Assembly (NCBI GenBank): GCA_011319805.1
Contig: SJRY01000255.1
Location: forward strand, 62,001-126,000
Length of the DNA: 64,000 nucleotides
Reading direction: 5' to 3'
From: Macrocybe gigantea
Lineage: Eukaryota > Basidiomycota > Agaricomycetes > Agaricales > Callistosporiaceae
This document shows positions 45,512-57,060 of the stretch, in pieces. The notes below the pieces were generated by a model. It saw nothing but the letters and a program-made list of their open reading frames with translations, was not told the origin of the DNA and ran no database searches. Each line of letters starts with the position of its first letter. Within the stretch, counting starts at the first letter, position 1. The translations under genes and the position numbers were made by a program.

Positions 45512-46647
45512 TTAATTCAAGTCGAGTTCAATATCCCAGACTGGGCTCGGCTCTCGGGCTGGATGTGTGTTTCTGCTGTCTGTTGGTGCTGCTTGTCCTT
45601 CGCCGTCCTCCGCTTGTCGTTGCGATGGCCTCGGTTGTTGAGCTTGAACAGCACTGACCGAGAGCGTCCGAGTAGCATGATGTCGCACTGGCCTGTCAAA
45701 GGCATTTTTGATGTTTTTGACTTTGACTTGACCAAATCCAGGGAGGTTCCGCAGCTGGTCATCAGTAGCGTTTGCGATATTGGCGAAACTCTTCAGACGG
45801 GGGCGTTAATGGTGATTACAATCCTGACGTCGATCAACTAACGTACACCGAACGACGTTCGTAAGGTCTCGACGTCAGTCTTATTCACTTTGCTGATGCT
45901 AGTCAATGCAGTGCGAAGAATGGCGTTATAGTCTTTGTCGATCCGTTCCTTGATCAAGTCTGGCGGTTTGTATTCGAATTGTTTAAGAGTCGAAAGGTAG
46001 TGTCCAGCTTCCTCAGAACTGGTACTAGAACTCGGTAATTTGTATACTTTCGAACATCATCGTCTCACCTGAAGGCGACCAAGATGGTGATATTGTTGAC
46101 CAGACATACCTGGATGCGTGGCGGAGATCAGCTTGAAAAGGGCAGGGTAGTATGAGCGCAAACCCTTGTGAGCTCGCGAATTGGTTCTCGATGTTCGCTC
46201 TGACAAATCAGAATGGAACTAGAGGCCGAAAAAAATAACTCACTTACAATGTCACATAGAATGAGAAGGATCCGAAGGGCATAAGAATGACCAAGCTTTT
46301 CGATACGCATGTGGATGTACTCCGGATGCAGACGGTGATACCGCAGACTGTTTCACACTGCCTGTCAGAGAACCACGAGGACACGAAGAAATGATCAAGA
46401 ACCTCAAAAAGAGGACACCTGTCGTGCGCCCTACTTGATAGTCCGCGACAATGTCACCGAATTCTTTGCCCACATTGCGAATGTGATCCAAGACCTGATT
46501 TCCCCGCTAGCAAAGGTGAATTTGTTAGTACAGTTAGAACGAGCGAATTTAGATGAATAACACCTGGACTGGACTGATAATGATATTATTGCCTATGCCT
46601 GGTACGACGACGGGGGGCACCACGCGTGTGTTCGACGTCGACGCCAT
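45512..46647 (-). CDS. RAD10: RAD10/ERCC1, structure-specific endonuclease subunit
   Basis: Seven exons (46647-46564, 46506-46403, 46347-46248, 46199-46164, 46109-46069, 46018-45847, 45790-45512) join in phase to 271 residues, intact. The protein starts [10 protein letters not shown] and has the central nuclease-like domain ([38 protein letters not shown] split over two exons, [45 protein letters not shown]) and tandem helix-hairpin-helix elements ([21 protein letters not shown]). With XPF/Rad1 it cuts the 5' side of bubbles in nucleotide excision repair and crosslink repair. The C-terminal 60 residues are a polar extension ending VWDIELDLN. It converges with the 926-residue gene, 158 bp apart, and its start is head-to-head with amidohydrolase copy 2 (143 bp). 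Confidence 0.95.
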
Positions 46648-46790
46648 AGCACGACCGTGACCATAATTGGTTCACGCGCTTCTCTAGCCGAACATCACCA
46701 TCTTGGGGACGGATTCTCTCATGACAGTTGACGTACATAATCCAACCATAGTTCGCCTTCGTTATCAGTCTACTCGCCCTCCATAACAAC

Positions 46791-49700
46791 ATGGATAAGC
46801 TCCCACTGGCCTACGAACATGGCCAGAGGACGCCCTCGAAGCGATTTCCCTTCCAACGCCTTGCCCTCTTCCTTGTGCTTGCGTCAACCCTGTCACTAGT
46901 CTCGATTCAGACTCTGTTAAACCAGGCCGGCACAAAAATTTCGAAGGTGCCAATCAACGCAAATGAAATAGTGCAGAGGTGTCGCCAGTTGAACGAGACT
47001 CCTGGGCCTCCGGATGATTTTCACAAGAGAGTCAAATCTGACCGCTTCGTGGAGGGTACTCATCCGGTGCTCCTCAAAAATGCCACCATTTGGACCGGCC
47101 GTGCGGATGGATATGAGGCTATAGTAGGGGACCTCTTGCTTCACAATGGCTTGATAAAGGCAGTGGGCGAAATTGAGCAGACTATCCTGAACCAATACGT
47201 CGACTTGGTCAGAGTCGAAGTGGGGCGTGCGTGGGTCACTCCTGGGTATGTGATGCCACTTATCGCGAACAGAAAGTTTCCTCTAAATCCTGTCTAGAAT
47301 CGTGGATATGCACTCCCATATCGGCGTGGACAGCGTTCCAGAGCTGGACGGATCCTCCGACACCAATTCACGCAAAGGCCTTGTATTGCCATGGATGCGG
47401 AGTCTCGACGGCTTGAATACTCATGACGAAGCATATAAGCTTTCTATCTCGGGGGGCATCACTACTGCCCTTGTCCTGCCAGGATCCGCGGATGACATTG
47501 GTTGCTTTTTCTCTTCGGTTAGATTCTAGCATCTGACTTCATGATAGGCGGACAAGCGTTTACGATCAAACTTCGGCCCACTTCCGAGCGCTCCGCTTCC
47601 TCTCTGTTGCTGGAGCCACCATATACTCTCAATGGGTCATTCGTGGACCCATCCTTGCGGCCGCGTTGGAGACAAATGAAGTATGTAGTGGGAACTAAAT
47701 ATAGAAATCCCGTCTGATATTCACGCATTATTTTAGGCATGCTTGTGGTAAGATGTCACATCTAGCGTAGCTGTAGACACGCTGAAGTTCAAGAGGCATC
47801 GCATAGGGGAAAATCCACGTGAGTCGGATGGTTCTGGGTTGTATGCTACTCCCCCCCTTATTAAACCATTGCTTAGGTCGAGTATACTCGGGAACGCGTA
47901 TGGACAACATTTGGGCATTCAGACAAGCGTCAGTATCGATAACTCCCTAGCATTAGGTCTGACACCGCATTAGATACGACACCGCACGAAAAATCAAGCA
48001 AAGTCAAGACGATTTCTGCGTAAAGGCATTGGCTGGGGAGTGGGACGGTCTCGGCAGTTTTCCCGAAGACCTCCAGTGGGAAGCTCTCGTTGACGTTCTC
48101 AGGGGGCATGTCAAGGTAATGCTACAAGTCGTAACCCCCATGCACGAAATGTTTCCCTCCAAACCAGGTCCACACGCATTGCTACGAAGCGACCGATCTC
48201 GACGGTCTCGTCAGAGTGAGTCAGCGTGAAAATATACATTATCCGCACTTGCTAATTAGGTGGGTGTTGAGATATCGAACGAGTTCAAGTTTCCTATTGC
48301 GGCATTCCACCATGCACATGAGACATACCTTGTTCCGAATCTTTTAAAGAATGCGTATGGTGGGTATACATCTTTCAACACAGAAGATGAGCTAATGTTG
48401 CGTCTAGGTTACACACCAGGAATCGCTATGTTCGCCACGAATTCTAGATATAAGCGAGAAGCGTATCGAGGTTCAGAGTTTGCTCCACGTATCCTGGCTG
48501 ATAAGGGGTTCCAAGTTGTCATGAAGGTCTGTTGTTGTTTCATTCATTCTGTAGTGACGTCGCCAACGCCTGTACTACAGAGCGATCATCCGGTGTTGAA
48601 CTCAAGGCACCTTATATACGAGGCTCAACAAGCACACTATTACGGTTTGCCCGCTCACTTAGCTTTGGCAGCCGTTACGTCTACTCCTGCCAAAATTGTG
48701 GGTCTTGGTCATCGTATTGGTTTCATCAAAGAAGGTTCGTCTGTGCGTCATTAGTTTGGTGTTCTTCGCTAACCGGGGCTGCAGGCTTTGATGCCGGTGA
48801 GCCTTGTTCGTATCTTTGCCCCAGCCCATTCCTCCTAACACATTATAGACATTGTTATCTGGGACAGTCACCCTTTAGCCTTGGGTGCTACACCGAAGCA
48901 GGTTTACATTGACGGAATACCGCAACTGGATGGTCCTGCCATTATTTCTAAGCCTAAAGCGTTCCAAAAAATTCCATCCACTCCAAACTTTGATAAGGAA
49001 GCCGCAGATGCCGTGAAATATGATGGCTTGCCTCCCTTAGGACCATTAAAGTCTACATCGCATGCCATCATCTTTACTAATGTCAACAATGTTTTCCTCA
49101 GGTGCGGCGGAACAGTACAGCAAGTGTTTTCTGCAGAGACGGAGAGTGGTGTCGTTGTTGTAGAAAACGGCACAGTGCGTTGTGTAGGTGCCTGCGATTC
49201 GGCACTCGAAACCTATCCCCATGCTGTCCAAATCGACCTCGCGGGCGGGTCGATATCGTGAGTAATTCAAAGCGATTTTCAATGACGCTTTAATTTACGT
49301 ACCATTGCGTTTCAGACCTTCTCTCCTCACATATGGAAGTCCTTTGGGCCTGGTTACCATCCCGGCAGAACCGTCAACCAATGACGGAAACGTTCCGAAT
49401 CCAATCGCAGCGGACCCGCCAACCATCGTCGAAGGAAGCATCATTCGTGCAATCGACGGACTGCAGTACACCACACGAGATGCTTTGTGAGTTGACTCGT
49501 GGTCGAAAGCTAACAACCGCACACACTGAGTCGTTCTATGTAGGATTGCTTATCGAGCGGGTGTGACAACGGGCGTTGTGGCACCCTCAACTGCTAGCGG
49601 CGGATTCCTGGCTGGATTGAGCGTTGCTTTTTCGACCAGCGCCTCTCATAAGCTAGAGCATGGTGCACTGATCCAAGATATCGGAGCCCTTCATGTCACC

Positions 49701-50515
49701 ATCGCCAACACTAGTCCAAGTGTCAGCACGCACATCGCTGCCCTTCGTAATTTAGTTTTCGGTGGAGGCCATGGAGAGCTGGCCAGGCATTTTAAAAGAG
49801 TGATCGGGGTATGAATTTGTTGTCTTTATGTGGTGCGCCGATCTGATGCACTATTCGTGCATTTACAGGGCGATTTGCCACTTGTCGTCACGGTCGAGAG
49901 TGCCGACATTATGGCTTCGCTCATCCAGCTGAAACAGGATGCAGAGCGATTCTTCGGAAAGCAGCTTCATATGACCTTCAGCGGAGCGTCTGAAGCCCAT
50001 CTTCTGGCCAAAGAACTGGGCAAGAATGGAGTGGGCGTCATCCTGACGTCTCCACGTCCATTCCCTGCTACATGGCAGTCCCGAAGAATGTAAGCCGTTA
50101 CGTTTATGCATCAGTAGCATGCAAGCTAAGTCGTTCTGTCGACAGTTTACCTGGGCCGCCATTGAGTCCGGAGAGCGCCGTAGTGCACCTACTCAAGCAC
50201 AATGTCACTGTTGGCATTGGCGTCGCTGAGCAATGGGACGCTAGGAATCTTCGCTTCAACATTGGATGGGTGAGAAATGTTTCTGTCGACTGTGGCTCCC
50301 TTGGCTCATATTTTCCGAAGGTCGCAATAGAGGCTAATGGGACGATATCCAGGTCTGAAGCATACGCCCTTGGATCTACCAATCTAGAAAAACTCCTCGG
50401 CGTCCACAGTGATGGTAATGACCTGGTTGCTACTATGGGAGGAAGTCTATTGGATTTCAATGGCAAGGTTGCCGGCATCATTTCGCCCCGTCGGGGGATC
50501 GTTGACCTCTTATAA
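46791..50515 (+). CDS. Membrane-anchored amidohydrolase, copy 2
   Basis: A multi-exon gene (first exons 46791-47245 and 47298-47500) encoding about 890 residues that I could read through without a frame break. Residues about 23-41 form a signal anchor (LALFLVLASTLSLVSIQTL). The barrel has VDMHSHIGV, SISGGITTALVLPGSADDIGG, VHTHCYEATDLDGLVR, EFKFPIAAFHHAHETYLVP, KSDHPVLNSRH and IWDSHPLALGATP. A second domain follows with IIRAIDGLQYTTRDAL, SASHKLEHGALIQDI, VTVESADIMASL and the closing SPRRGIVDLL. It is a paralogue of copy 1 with the same intron order but lies 4.6 kb away, with two unrelated genes between them. The substrate is unknown. The full set of metal-binding histidines makes this copy the better candidate for an active enzyme. 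Confidence 0.88.
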
Positions 50516-50611
50516 CTGTACAAGACTATTGCGGGTGGATCTAAATTACAGTTACGTATGTGACAGCTCTACGACAGCAACAAACAAGATGGTGATAAAT
50601 ATATAATCGAA

Positions 50612-53481
50612 CTAACGTACGGGGTGAAGGTCCAACTGTTGACTGACGAACTGTGATATGGCAGGCAATGCACGGAGAACCAGTTTGACGGGTTGTGGCT
50701 CATCTGTGATATGGTTCAGATCACTGACTAGAGGCAAGATTTTTGGCCCACACCTATCGCGATGATATCCCCATGTTTTCTTAGGTTCTTGGGCCGCATG
50801 TCAGGACCAAGCATTGGGTGAGTAGAAGGCACGACGACCAGCGAATGCTAGGTCCACTCTATCTTCAGGTCGCATCCAAAGAGAAGAGCCAGCACACGAA
50901 CCTTTCGGTACCAGTCATGGAGTTCTTCTGAAATTTTTGGTGCCGCTGGTGTCGTGGCATAACCAGCTATCTGAATCACAGCTTTCACAGATTTCATGAC
51001 GCTAACAGCTGCATGGAACGTTAATTGCATCCCTTCATGCATGCGCTAAACGACGCACACCGCTGTTTGATAAGATCCATCAGTGGACGAGTGCCAGGAC
51101 CATGGCCGATCATTATGACGCGTTGTGCACTCGATAATCTGAAATTCAATAGCATACTAGATCGATGCCTATCTCGACAATTAATTGACGTACTGAATAT
51201 AATTGTCCCATAGGTAAGTCATAACATCTTTGGCGTAGTCATCATTTTTGGATCGCTATGCATAAAAGCTTTGTCTGAGTGCCCGGGAAGGCAAAGAATG
51301 AGGACACATACAGAAGATGATTGACCTGGTTTGGGGAAAAGGTTTGCATCCAGGAGCGAGTAACCTTCCTTCTGGATCCACTTTATAAGGTGCTTAGAGA
51401 AATCGAGCTGCGCAAGTCAGTACAATATTAGAGGGTGAAGAATCAGTGACCCTACTAGATATGAACGTTCCAGTTCAATGTCACACGTGGCAGATGATTG
51501 GAGCTCGAAACGAAGATTGCCGCTATAATAGTTATATGTACTAAGGCCTAGTGGGCGTCGACCACAAAAACTCACAATTCATGAGCGAGAACTACCAGGG
51601 TATCCTTTTCGAAGATGTCCGATCTACATTGTTCATCAGAATGATATATCTGGTAAGGAAGATGAGAGACTTACGTGCACATAATCTGAGCAGAGAATCG
51701 TTGTTCCAGGTCCGAGGTAAGCAATGGAACTTGCATCATATCATGTTGAGTGTAAAGGTAGTGCTGTCGATGCGCCTTGAGGATTTCTAGCAGAGGAGTT
51801 CAGTCGATATCTGTCTCGCACTGTGTGGCCGTAATCGACTGACCAGATATTGAAAAACTTATGTCTTCCAGGCCTGCAGACAACATATGAGGGGAAGGAC
51901 GATTTTCGACTACAGTGGACAATTACCTTCACGAGGCTCACAGGCCTTGGGGTCAACACTCTTCCAGTACTTGCTCTGCTCTTTCGCAACGAGGAAGACG
52001 GTCTCAGTCGCGGCCTCGCTAGCAGTCATTGGGGGCAGCGGGTCAGGAGCCTCCCCAAGGAGAATCCTTGTGACTGCAAGGGCAGAACGAGAGATAGAAT
52101 CTAGGTTGTAGCCGCCCTGAATTAGAGTCAGTTTGCGAAGTCCACCAATCGAGAGAGCACCTACTTCTAGCGCAACAACTAATCGGCCACCAGCAAGACC
52201 CGATAACATGTGGGTCATATGTGAGTATCCAGCAGGTGTGACAAAGCATTCGCCGAGGTCATCACCAGCTGCGGCGTCGAAGCCTGCCGATACTATACGA
52301 AACATAAGTTACGTTTCGGGACGCATTTGAACCAGACATACTAATGACCAGTTCCGGCGCGAACTCCATTGCAATTGGCATGACGATTTTTTGAAACGCG
52401 TAAATATAATCTGCATCTGTCATCCCTTTTTCGGGCCATGGGATGTTGACTGAACTGGACAGCAGTTGAAATGAGCGAGTGCCACCACGGAACAAAAAAG
52501 ACTTACAAGCCTATACCAGGTCCTTCCCCGCAAGACTGGAGGCCTCCGAACGGTCCACAGGGATAAAAGTTACCCTGCTCGTAACGGTGCAAGGAGACAT
52601 ACAGGACAGTCGGGTCATCGTTGAATGCTCGTTGAGTGCCGTTACCTAACGCAATATGTAAGAATAGAGGAAGGAGAACCGCGAGATCGGAAGTTGTACC
52701 ATGATGAACATCCCTATGCAGGGGTCAACACCTCACAAGAACCGCAAATGAAAACTAAGCCCACCAGTCTAGTATCATGATTTTCTTAATCGGTGTCATT
52801 TGTTGCACAACTCTTGCTGCTACTGCAACATTGTTGAAGAAACAGAAACCCATGTGTTCTTCTGGTTCAGCATGATGACCAGGTGGTCGAACGATAGCAA
52901 ATGTCTTCTGCAATTCATTACGCGCCACAGCGAGACATGCCTCAATTACACCGCCGCAGCTCAACAGAGCCGCCTGGGTCGTTCCCTGCATAACATAAAG
53001 TGAGAGTTGCTCATAAAATGCCTCGGAGTCGACGCGTTCCTGATCCGTCATCTCTGGTTGGGTTTCAACAATTCAGAATGGGAACGACAGTCAAAGTTGC
53101 GAAAGCGCACTTACTCTCAATCGAAAGCACCTTTCCCCAATGATCCTCGCTATGTACCAACAAAGCTTCCTCCCTTTCTACTTTTCGAATAGGTAGCCAC
53201 TTCATCTTCTTCGTGTATCGCGCCGCCACCAGAGTTTGCCATATTCGGGATATGCGTTCCGGTGTTTCAGGATGCCCACCTGGGCAATAATGCGATGTCA
53301 TTCGTGCAGAATAGACATAGCCGACAACAAAACTGGGAGGGGTGAGCGGAACAGATGATGCACGGGGTTGGGTTGGTGATGAGGGAGGTCGAGGGCTGGG
53401 TATCTTTGCGAATGGTTGATGGGTGTCCATATCTATATCCATACCATTTACATGCTTGGAATCTGGAGATTCGGAAAGCAT
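50612..53481 (-). CDS. HDA1: Class II histone deacetylase, HDA1/Clr3 type with C-terminal Arb2-like part
   Basis: The start is the ATG at 53481 ([10 protein letters not shown]) and exon 1 runs to 53115. The deacetylase domain shows [22 protein letters not shown], the active-site [51 protein letters not shown] and [17 protein letters not shown] 14-nt exon carries the VHH of WDVHHGNG. The C-terminal part ([22 protein letters not shown], and the end [14 protein letters not shown]) resembles the Arb2-like domain found in fungal Hda1. The enzyme removes acetyl groups from histone H3 and acts in gene silencing. The exon chain of the C-terminal third was traced only in part, so internal boundaries between about 50870 and 51850 are uncertain. 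I saw no frame break in the catalytic domain. Confidence 0.92.
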
Positions 53482-54169
53482 TTTTACCACCTCACAAATA
53501 TATGGGCAAGGTGGTAAAGAAGCTAGAAACTTGAGGAGGATTTAACTTTGACAATGTTTATAGCAGCCTTTAAACTCAGCCCAGCCTCCTGCATAGCAGT
53601 CAGTTACCTTGTAATTGTATCAAAGTAAGAGAAAAAAAAGATTCAATCCATCCAGCTAGGACTGTGAAAATGCAGGTTCAACACTTGCAGAAATCTTTAC
53701 TGAGTTATCGGTTTCATCCGTGAACATAATTGCAAATGCAGTGACCTGCGAGGACGACAATCAATCAAAACCTGAATTTCTGGTGCCATTGCGACCAAGT
53801 TTCAGTGTTTCGAGAACCTTGAATACTGGTAACGCAATGTCTGGCAGCAACCCTAACAACGACACTTTATGCCTTGTGATTTTCTAGCCGAATGCGCGAT
53901 CGTCATTCTAGTTTTACCCATTGCGCCAGGAAACGATGTACTTCCAACTGTTATGAAGACCAGACGGCAAGGAAAACAGGGCGTGTGACAATCGCAGTGA
54001 CTGCGATCATCTAGAAGGTTTATGGCTGTACCTGTCTTGTCCGTACCGTAAGACACATGTAGGGTTCGAGGTGCTTCTTCCATTCCGCACTCAGCACTTT
54101 AGCGCTCCAGCAAGTATACCCACGACGCGCACTTGCTTTCAAACCAGGTGCCTCAGCTAGCGTTCCAGG
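53482..54169. promoter_or_regulatory. Divergent intergenic region between HDA1 and the four-TM gene
   Basis: This 688-bp region lies between two divergent starts. No open frame with a recognisable product, no repeat and no RNA gene were seen. It presumably holds both promoters. Confidence 0.45.
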
Positions 54170-55311
54170 ATGGCGTTCAGCTACCGCGAACTTTTCTGTG
54201 GCAGCAAGACATTTTGTTGTTGTCTGCCTGTAAGAATGGGGGTCGTCGCGATGTCGTTTCTGGGCATTCTAATTGCCGGGATATTGACCATAATTCTATG
54301 GTTCGAGGTTGCAAGTGAGTATATTAGGCTTGCGATTCTCTGAACAGCTGAGATTCTGGCTGGCCCAGGCACAGATGACTTGACGAGCGGGGAAAAGGCC
54401 GCATTTGTGATCGCTGGTCTTGTTGAAACCATACTGTTCGTAGCTTCAGTGCTCGGGCAAGTGTTCGAAATATCAGGTTCTCGGGCATCGGCGTTCTGAT
54501 GTCAATTCTTTGCACCTAGGTTCGTTGGGGCCATTGTCCGAAAGCAAAGCTTCGTTCAAATATACGCTTACATTCTCTACGTGCACTTGGTCATCAATGT
54601 CGCAGTTTCTGCCTATTTACTCTACGTGGTCAATCAATTCTCCACCAATGCGACCGCAAAAGCGTGTCAGGACACGATTAAGAACCAGCAAGCGAAACAG
54701 CAGTGCACTAATTTACTCGGCGTTGCGAAGGGTGTCTATTTCACGATTGCGGTCGTCGTTCTGCTAGTGGAGATGTGTATGCTGTTTTGTGCATTTTTTT
54801 CCTGCAAACGTTTACGTAGGGCACTTTAGATGGCACGCTAATAGTGACGAGGTACGTCAATCAGGTGAAGGCAGAGAAGAAGAGCGCCCGAATTTCGCGA
54901 CTGGAGACCAGGGATGCCTTCAACCTGTTGCCTACGAAAAACCGCTCAACGCAGATGTATTCCGCTGTCCCCCTTCAAGAATTCTCGGTACAGGAAGAGT
55001 TTGATCCCTACGCCGAGACGAGTGCGTCCTCTAGACGTCAGGAGCGCTCATCCGCCTACGATGGGCTGCCGTCTCTGGCATCGACAGAGAAGGGGTACGG
55101 GGGCGGTTCCTGGACCTGGGAAGATGTTGCGGCTGAGGAAAAGGAGAGGATTCGTCGGCATTCGACGACGTCCGAAGACTCGCAACAAGCTCAAAGCGAT
55201 GACCGAAGAAACTTTGACAAAAATCGCGACGTGGGTCAAGCCACCCGAATAGAAGAGGTGGCTGACGGACCTCCGTCGTATACGATCACCGACTCGATGA
55301 AGGGTAGATGA
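54170..55311 (+). CDS. Four-transmembrane (tetraspan) protein with long cytoplasmic tail
   Basis: Exons 54170-54314, 54369-54456, 54520-54776 and 54830-55311 are in phase and give 323 residues. Four hydrophobic segments are visible: MSFLGILIAGILTIILW, AAFVIAGLVETILFVASVL, FVQIYAYILYVHLVINVAVSA, and KGVYFTIAVVVLLVEM. A loop with two cysteines (KACQDTI, QQCTNLL) separates TM3 and TM4. The 150-residue tail is polar with many Arg, Glu and Ser and ends in PPSYTI. The second intron begins GCAAGT, a clean GC-AG intron. The layout resembles fungal MARVEL/tetraspan membrane proteins, but I do not recognise a named family. The start MAFSYRELFCGSKTFCCCLP has a cysteine cluster that could be palmitoylated. 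Confidence 0.75.
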
Positions 55312-55591
55312 TGTCGTATTATACATTTCAGGACTATTTCTTTGCTTTCACAGTGTAGTTATTGGGATTTGTCGGGTAATATAATGGCACTCGTCTGACA
55401 ATATGATGACAGGACCACACAGTGACACACTCTGAGCGTACTTGTTACTTTATGTGATCCTCGCTGCTACATTTCCATCCTCAAAATCTACCCTTCGACG
55501 CTCACATATATTGAGTACACGGTCCCAGGCTTCCTCGATTGACCAGAGGGTTCCAAAGATTACTCACGTCCACAAGTTATCAATTTATGAC

Positions 55592-56490
55592 ATGCCCAAA
55601 CGCCGACATGCCCAAAGACAACACTTTATTGCCTCGGTAGGGTTTCATTCGTTACAGCCTTGGTTTTGCAACTTACGAGGGATGTTAGCTGGATGCTCTT
55701 CTGTACCAACTCCACACACTTTCTTTCATCCTCTCCCCTTCGATGTGGTCATTTATCTGTCGACTCGTGTCCCAATTCCAATGCTCAAAACCGCGAGATT
55801 TCGAATCGAGCGCTTTTCGTTCCCTCCGCTTTTTGTTTTCGAATATCCTGTTCTTCAATGCCCCGAGCATATGGTATCACGCGACCCAAGGAGCAGCGCA
55901 GGGAAGGGCCATCGTACTTGATTTTGTTGGTCTGGGTGACTACGCTTACTCAATTCCTATTCGACTTTGTATTCTGACTTCTGCCAGCATACGTGCCATC
56001 GAAAACACAACTACTTGGTCTCGACGTCCTCATCATATTCCTCCAGCTTGTCTTGGCTACAGTCGCCTACGAAACGGCTGTCCAACAGACCAACGTCGGA
56101 AACGATACCCAAGATGTGCTCCTTCCTATACCCAACTCACCCGTATCGCCATCTACCACACCATTGCCCACGTCTCACACATCGGCATTTGCTTCGCCTT
56201 CACCGGGAGAAGCTAAAAATTTAAGCCGCACACCGTCCTACATACTCGATCTTCGAATCGCCCCAATTCTAGCCCGACTACGGAATCCTCCTCCGCCCAC
56301 CAATGCCAACAGCAATTCCCCTCTTCCTTTTCCAAACACGACTCCCTGGCAGCTGCCTGCAGGTATGCGGATATTAATCCGTACTCGGGGCCAGGCTAGG
56401 CGAAACGACGACAATAACAACAATGCTACTGCTGTTGCCAGTGGTCCAGAGCCAACCATACCAGGAGCGCTAGTACCCAGAGAGACATGA
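55592..56490 (+). CDS. DUF1746 protein, probable Dsc4-type subunit of the Golgi Dsc E3 ligase
   Basis: Exons 55592-55636, 55689-55929 and 55988-56490 are in phase and intact at 262 residues. It opens MPKRRHAQRQHFIAS, then LDALLYQLHTLSFILSP, RSLRFLFSNILFFNAPSIWYHATQG, GRAIVLDFVAYVPSKTQLLGLD and a last membrane helix, as in the DUF1746 family. Three or four membrane segments are predicted in the first 150 residues. Fission-yeast Dsc4 belongs to this family and helps the Dsc ubiquitin ligase activate sterol-response factors and clear membrane proteins. The polar C-terminus is rich in Pro, Asn and Ser. That this protein works in a Dsc complex is inferred from family membership. Confidence 0.84.
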
Positions 56491-56592
56491 ACTTGTTATT
56501 GTTTTATATATATAGCATACGCCGCTTGGGTTAATGGGTGTTCTTTTGCGTTCGAGATTAATGTAAAGGTGTAATAATGTGTTTGAGAGGGC

Positions 56593-56874
56593 TCAACTGC
56601 GGCGTCGCCCGGTCACCATTTTCGCTTCATCTGCCAGAGGGTCAGCATGAAACTCGGTGATGTTGGGTACTGAGGCATGACGAACGGCTTTTCGGAGGCA
56701 TTCTCCAAACCTAGCGAATTCATCTTTGCATGCGTCGCGTCTCATATCCGTATATGTACCAAGGATGCACTTCCCGTATACCGACGCTTCGGCAGAGCAT
56801 GTTTTGGTAGCGTGAAAAGCTAGCCTTTTGAGCGGAGTGGTTGCCTCCTTGGCCGGGGCTGTGATGGAGTTCAT
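56593..56874 (-). CDS. Twin-CX9C small mitochondrial protein (NDUFAF8-like)
   Basis: A single-exon frame of 93 residues begins at ATG 56874. It has a twin CX9C pattern: C-SAEASVYGK-C and C-KDEFARFGE-C, about 13 residues apart, which folds as a CHCH helix hairpin after oxidation by Mia40. The surrounding sequence (CILGTYTDMRRDACKDEF) resembles the complex I assembly factor NDUFAF8. That assignment is tentative because the family is short and variable. A basic Arg tail (GRRRS) ends the protein. It is convergent with the Dsc4-like gene, 102 bp apart. Confidence 0.72.
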   Translation of the reverse strand: MNSITAPAKEATTPLKRLAFHATKTCSAEASVYGKCILGTYTDMRRDACKDEFARFGECLRKAVRHASVPNITEFHADPLADEAKMVTGRRRS

Positions 56875-57060
56875 GGCCAAAGACAAGCGTGTTCTGGTGC
56901 GGCGACTAGAGAATTACCAAATATGTAGTTCGGCTACTGGTTTCATAGGAGCGGTCACCGTCTTCCATCCTTTTCCAAAGCCAGCGCTTCGCAGCTGGCT
57001 CAGGTAGAGCCTTGCTCTTCCATTGTCACTTCTCTCCCCTTGACGGAAACTCTCTAAGTG

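Noticed and set aside
50612..53481. LIQGGYN as an altered active-site motif in the deacetylase
   Set aside because: The Q belongs to an in-frame intron. Splicing gives the normal LEGGYN.
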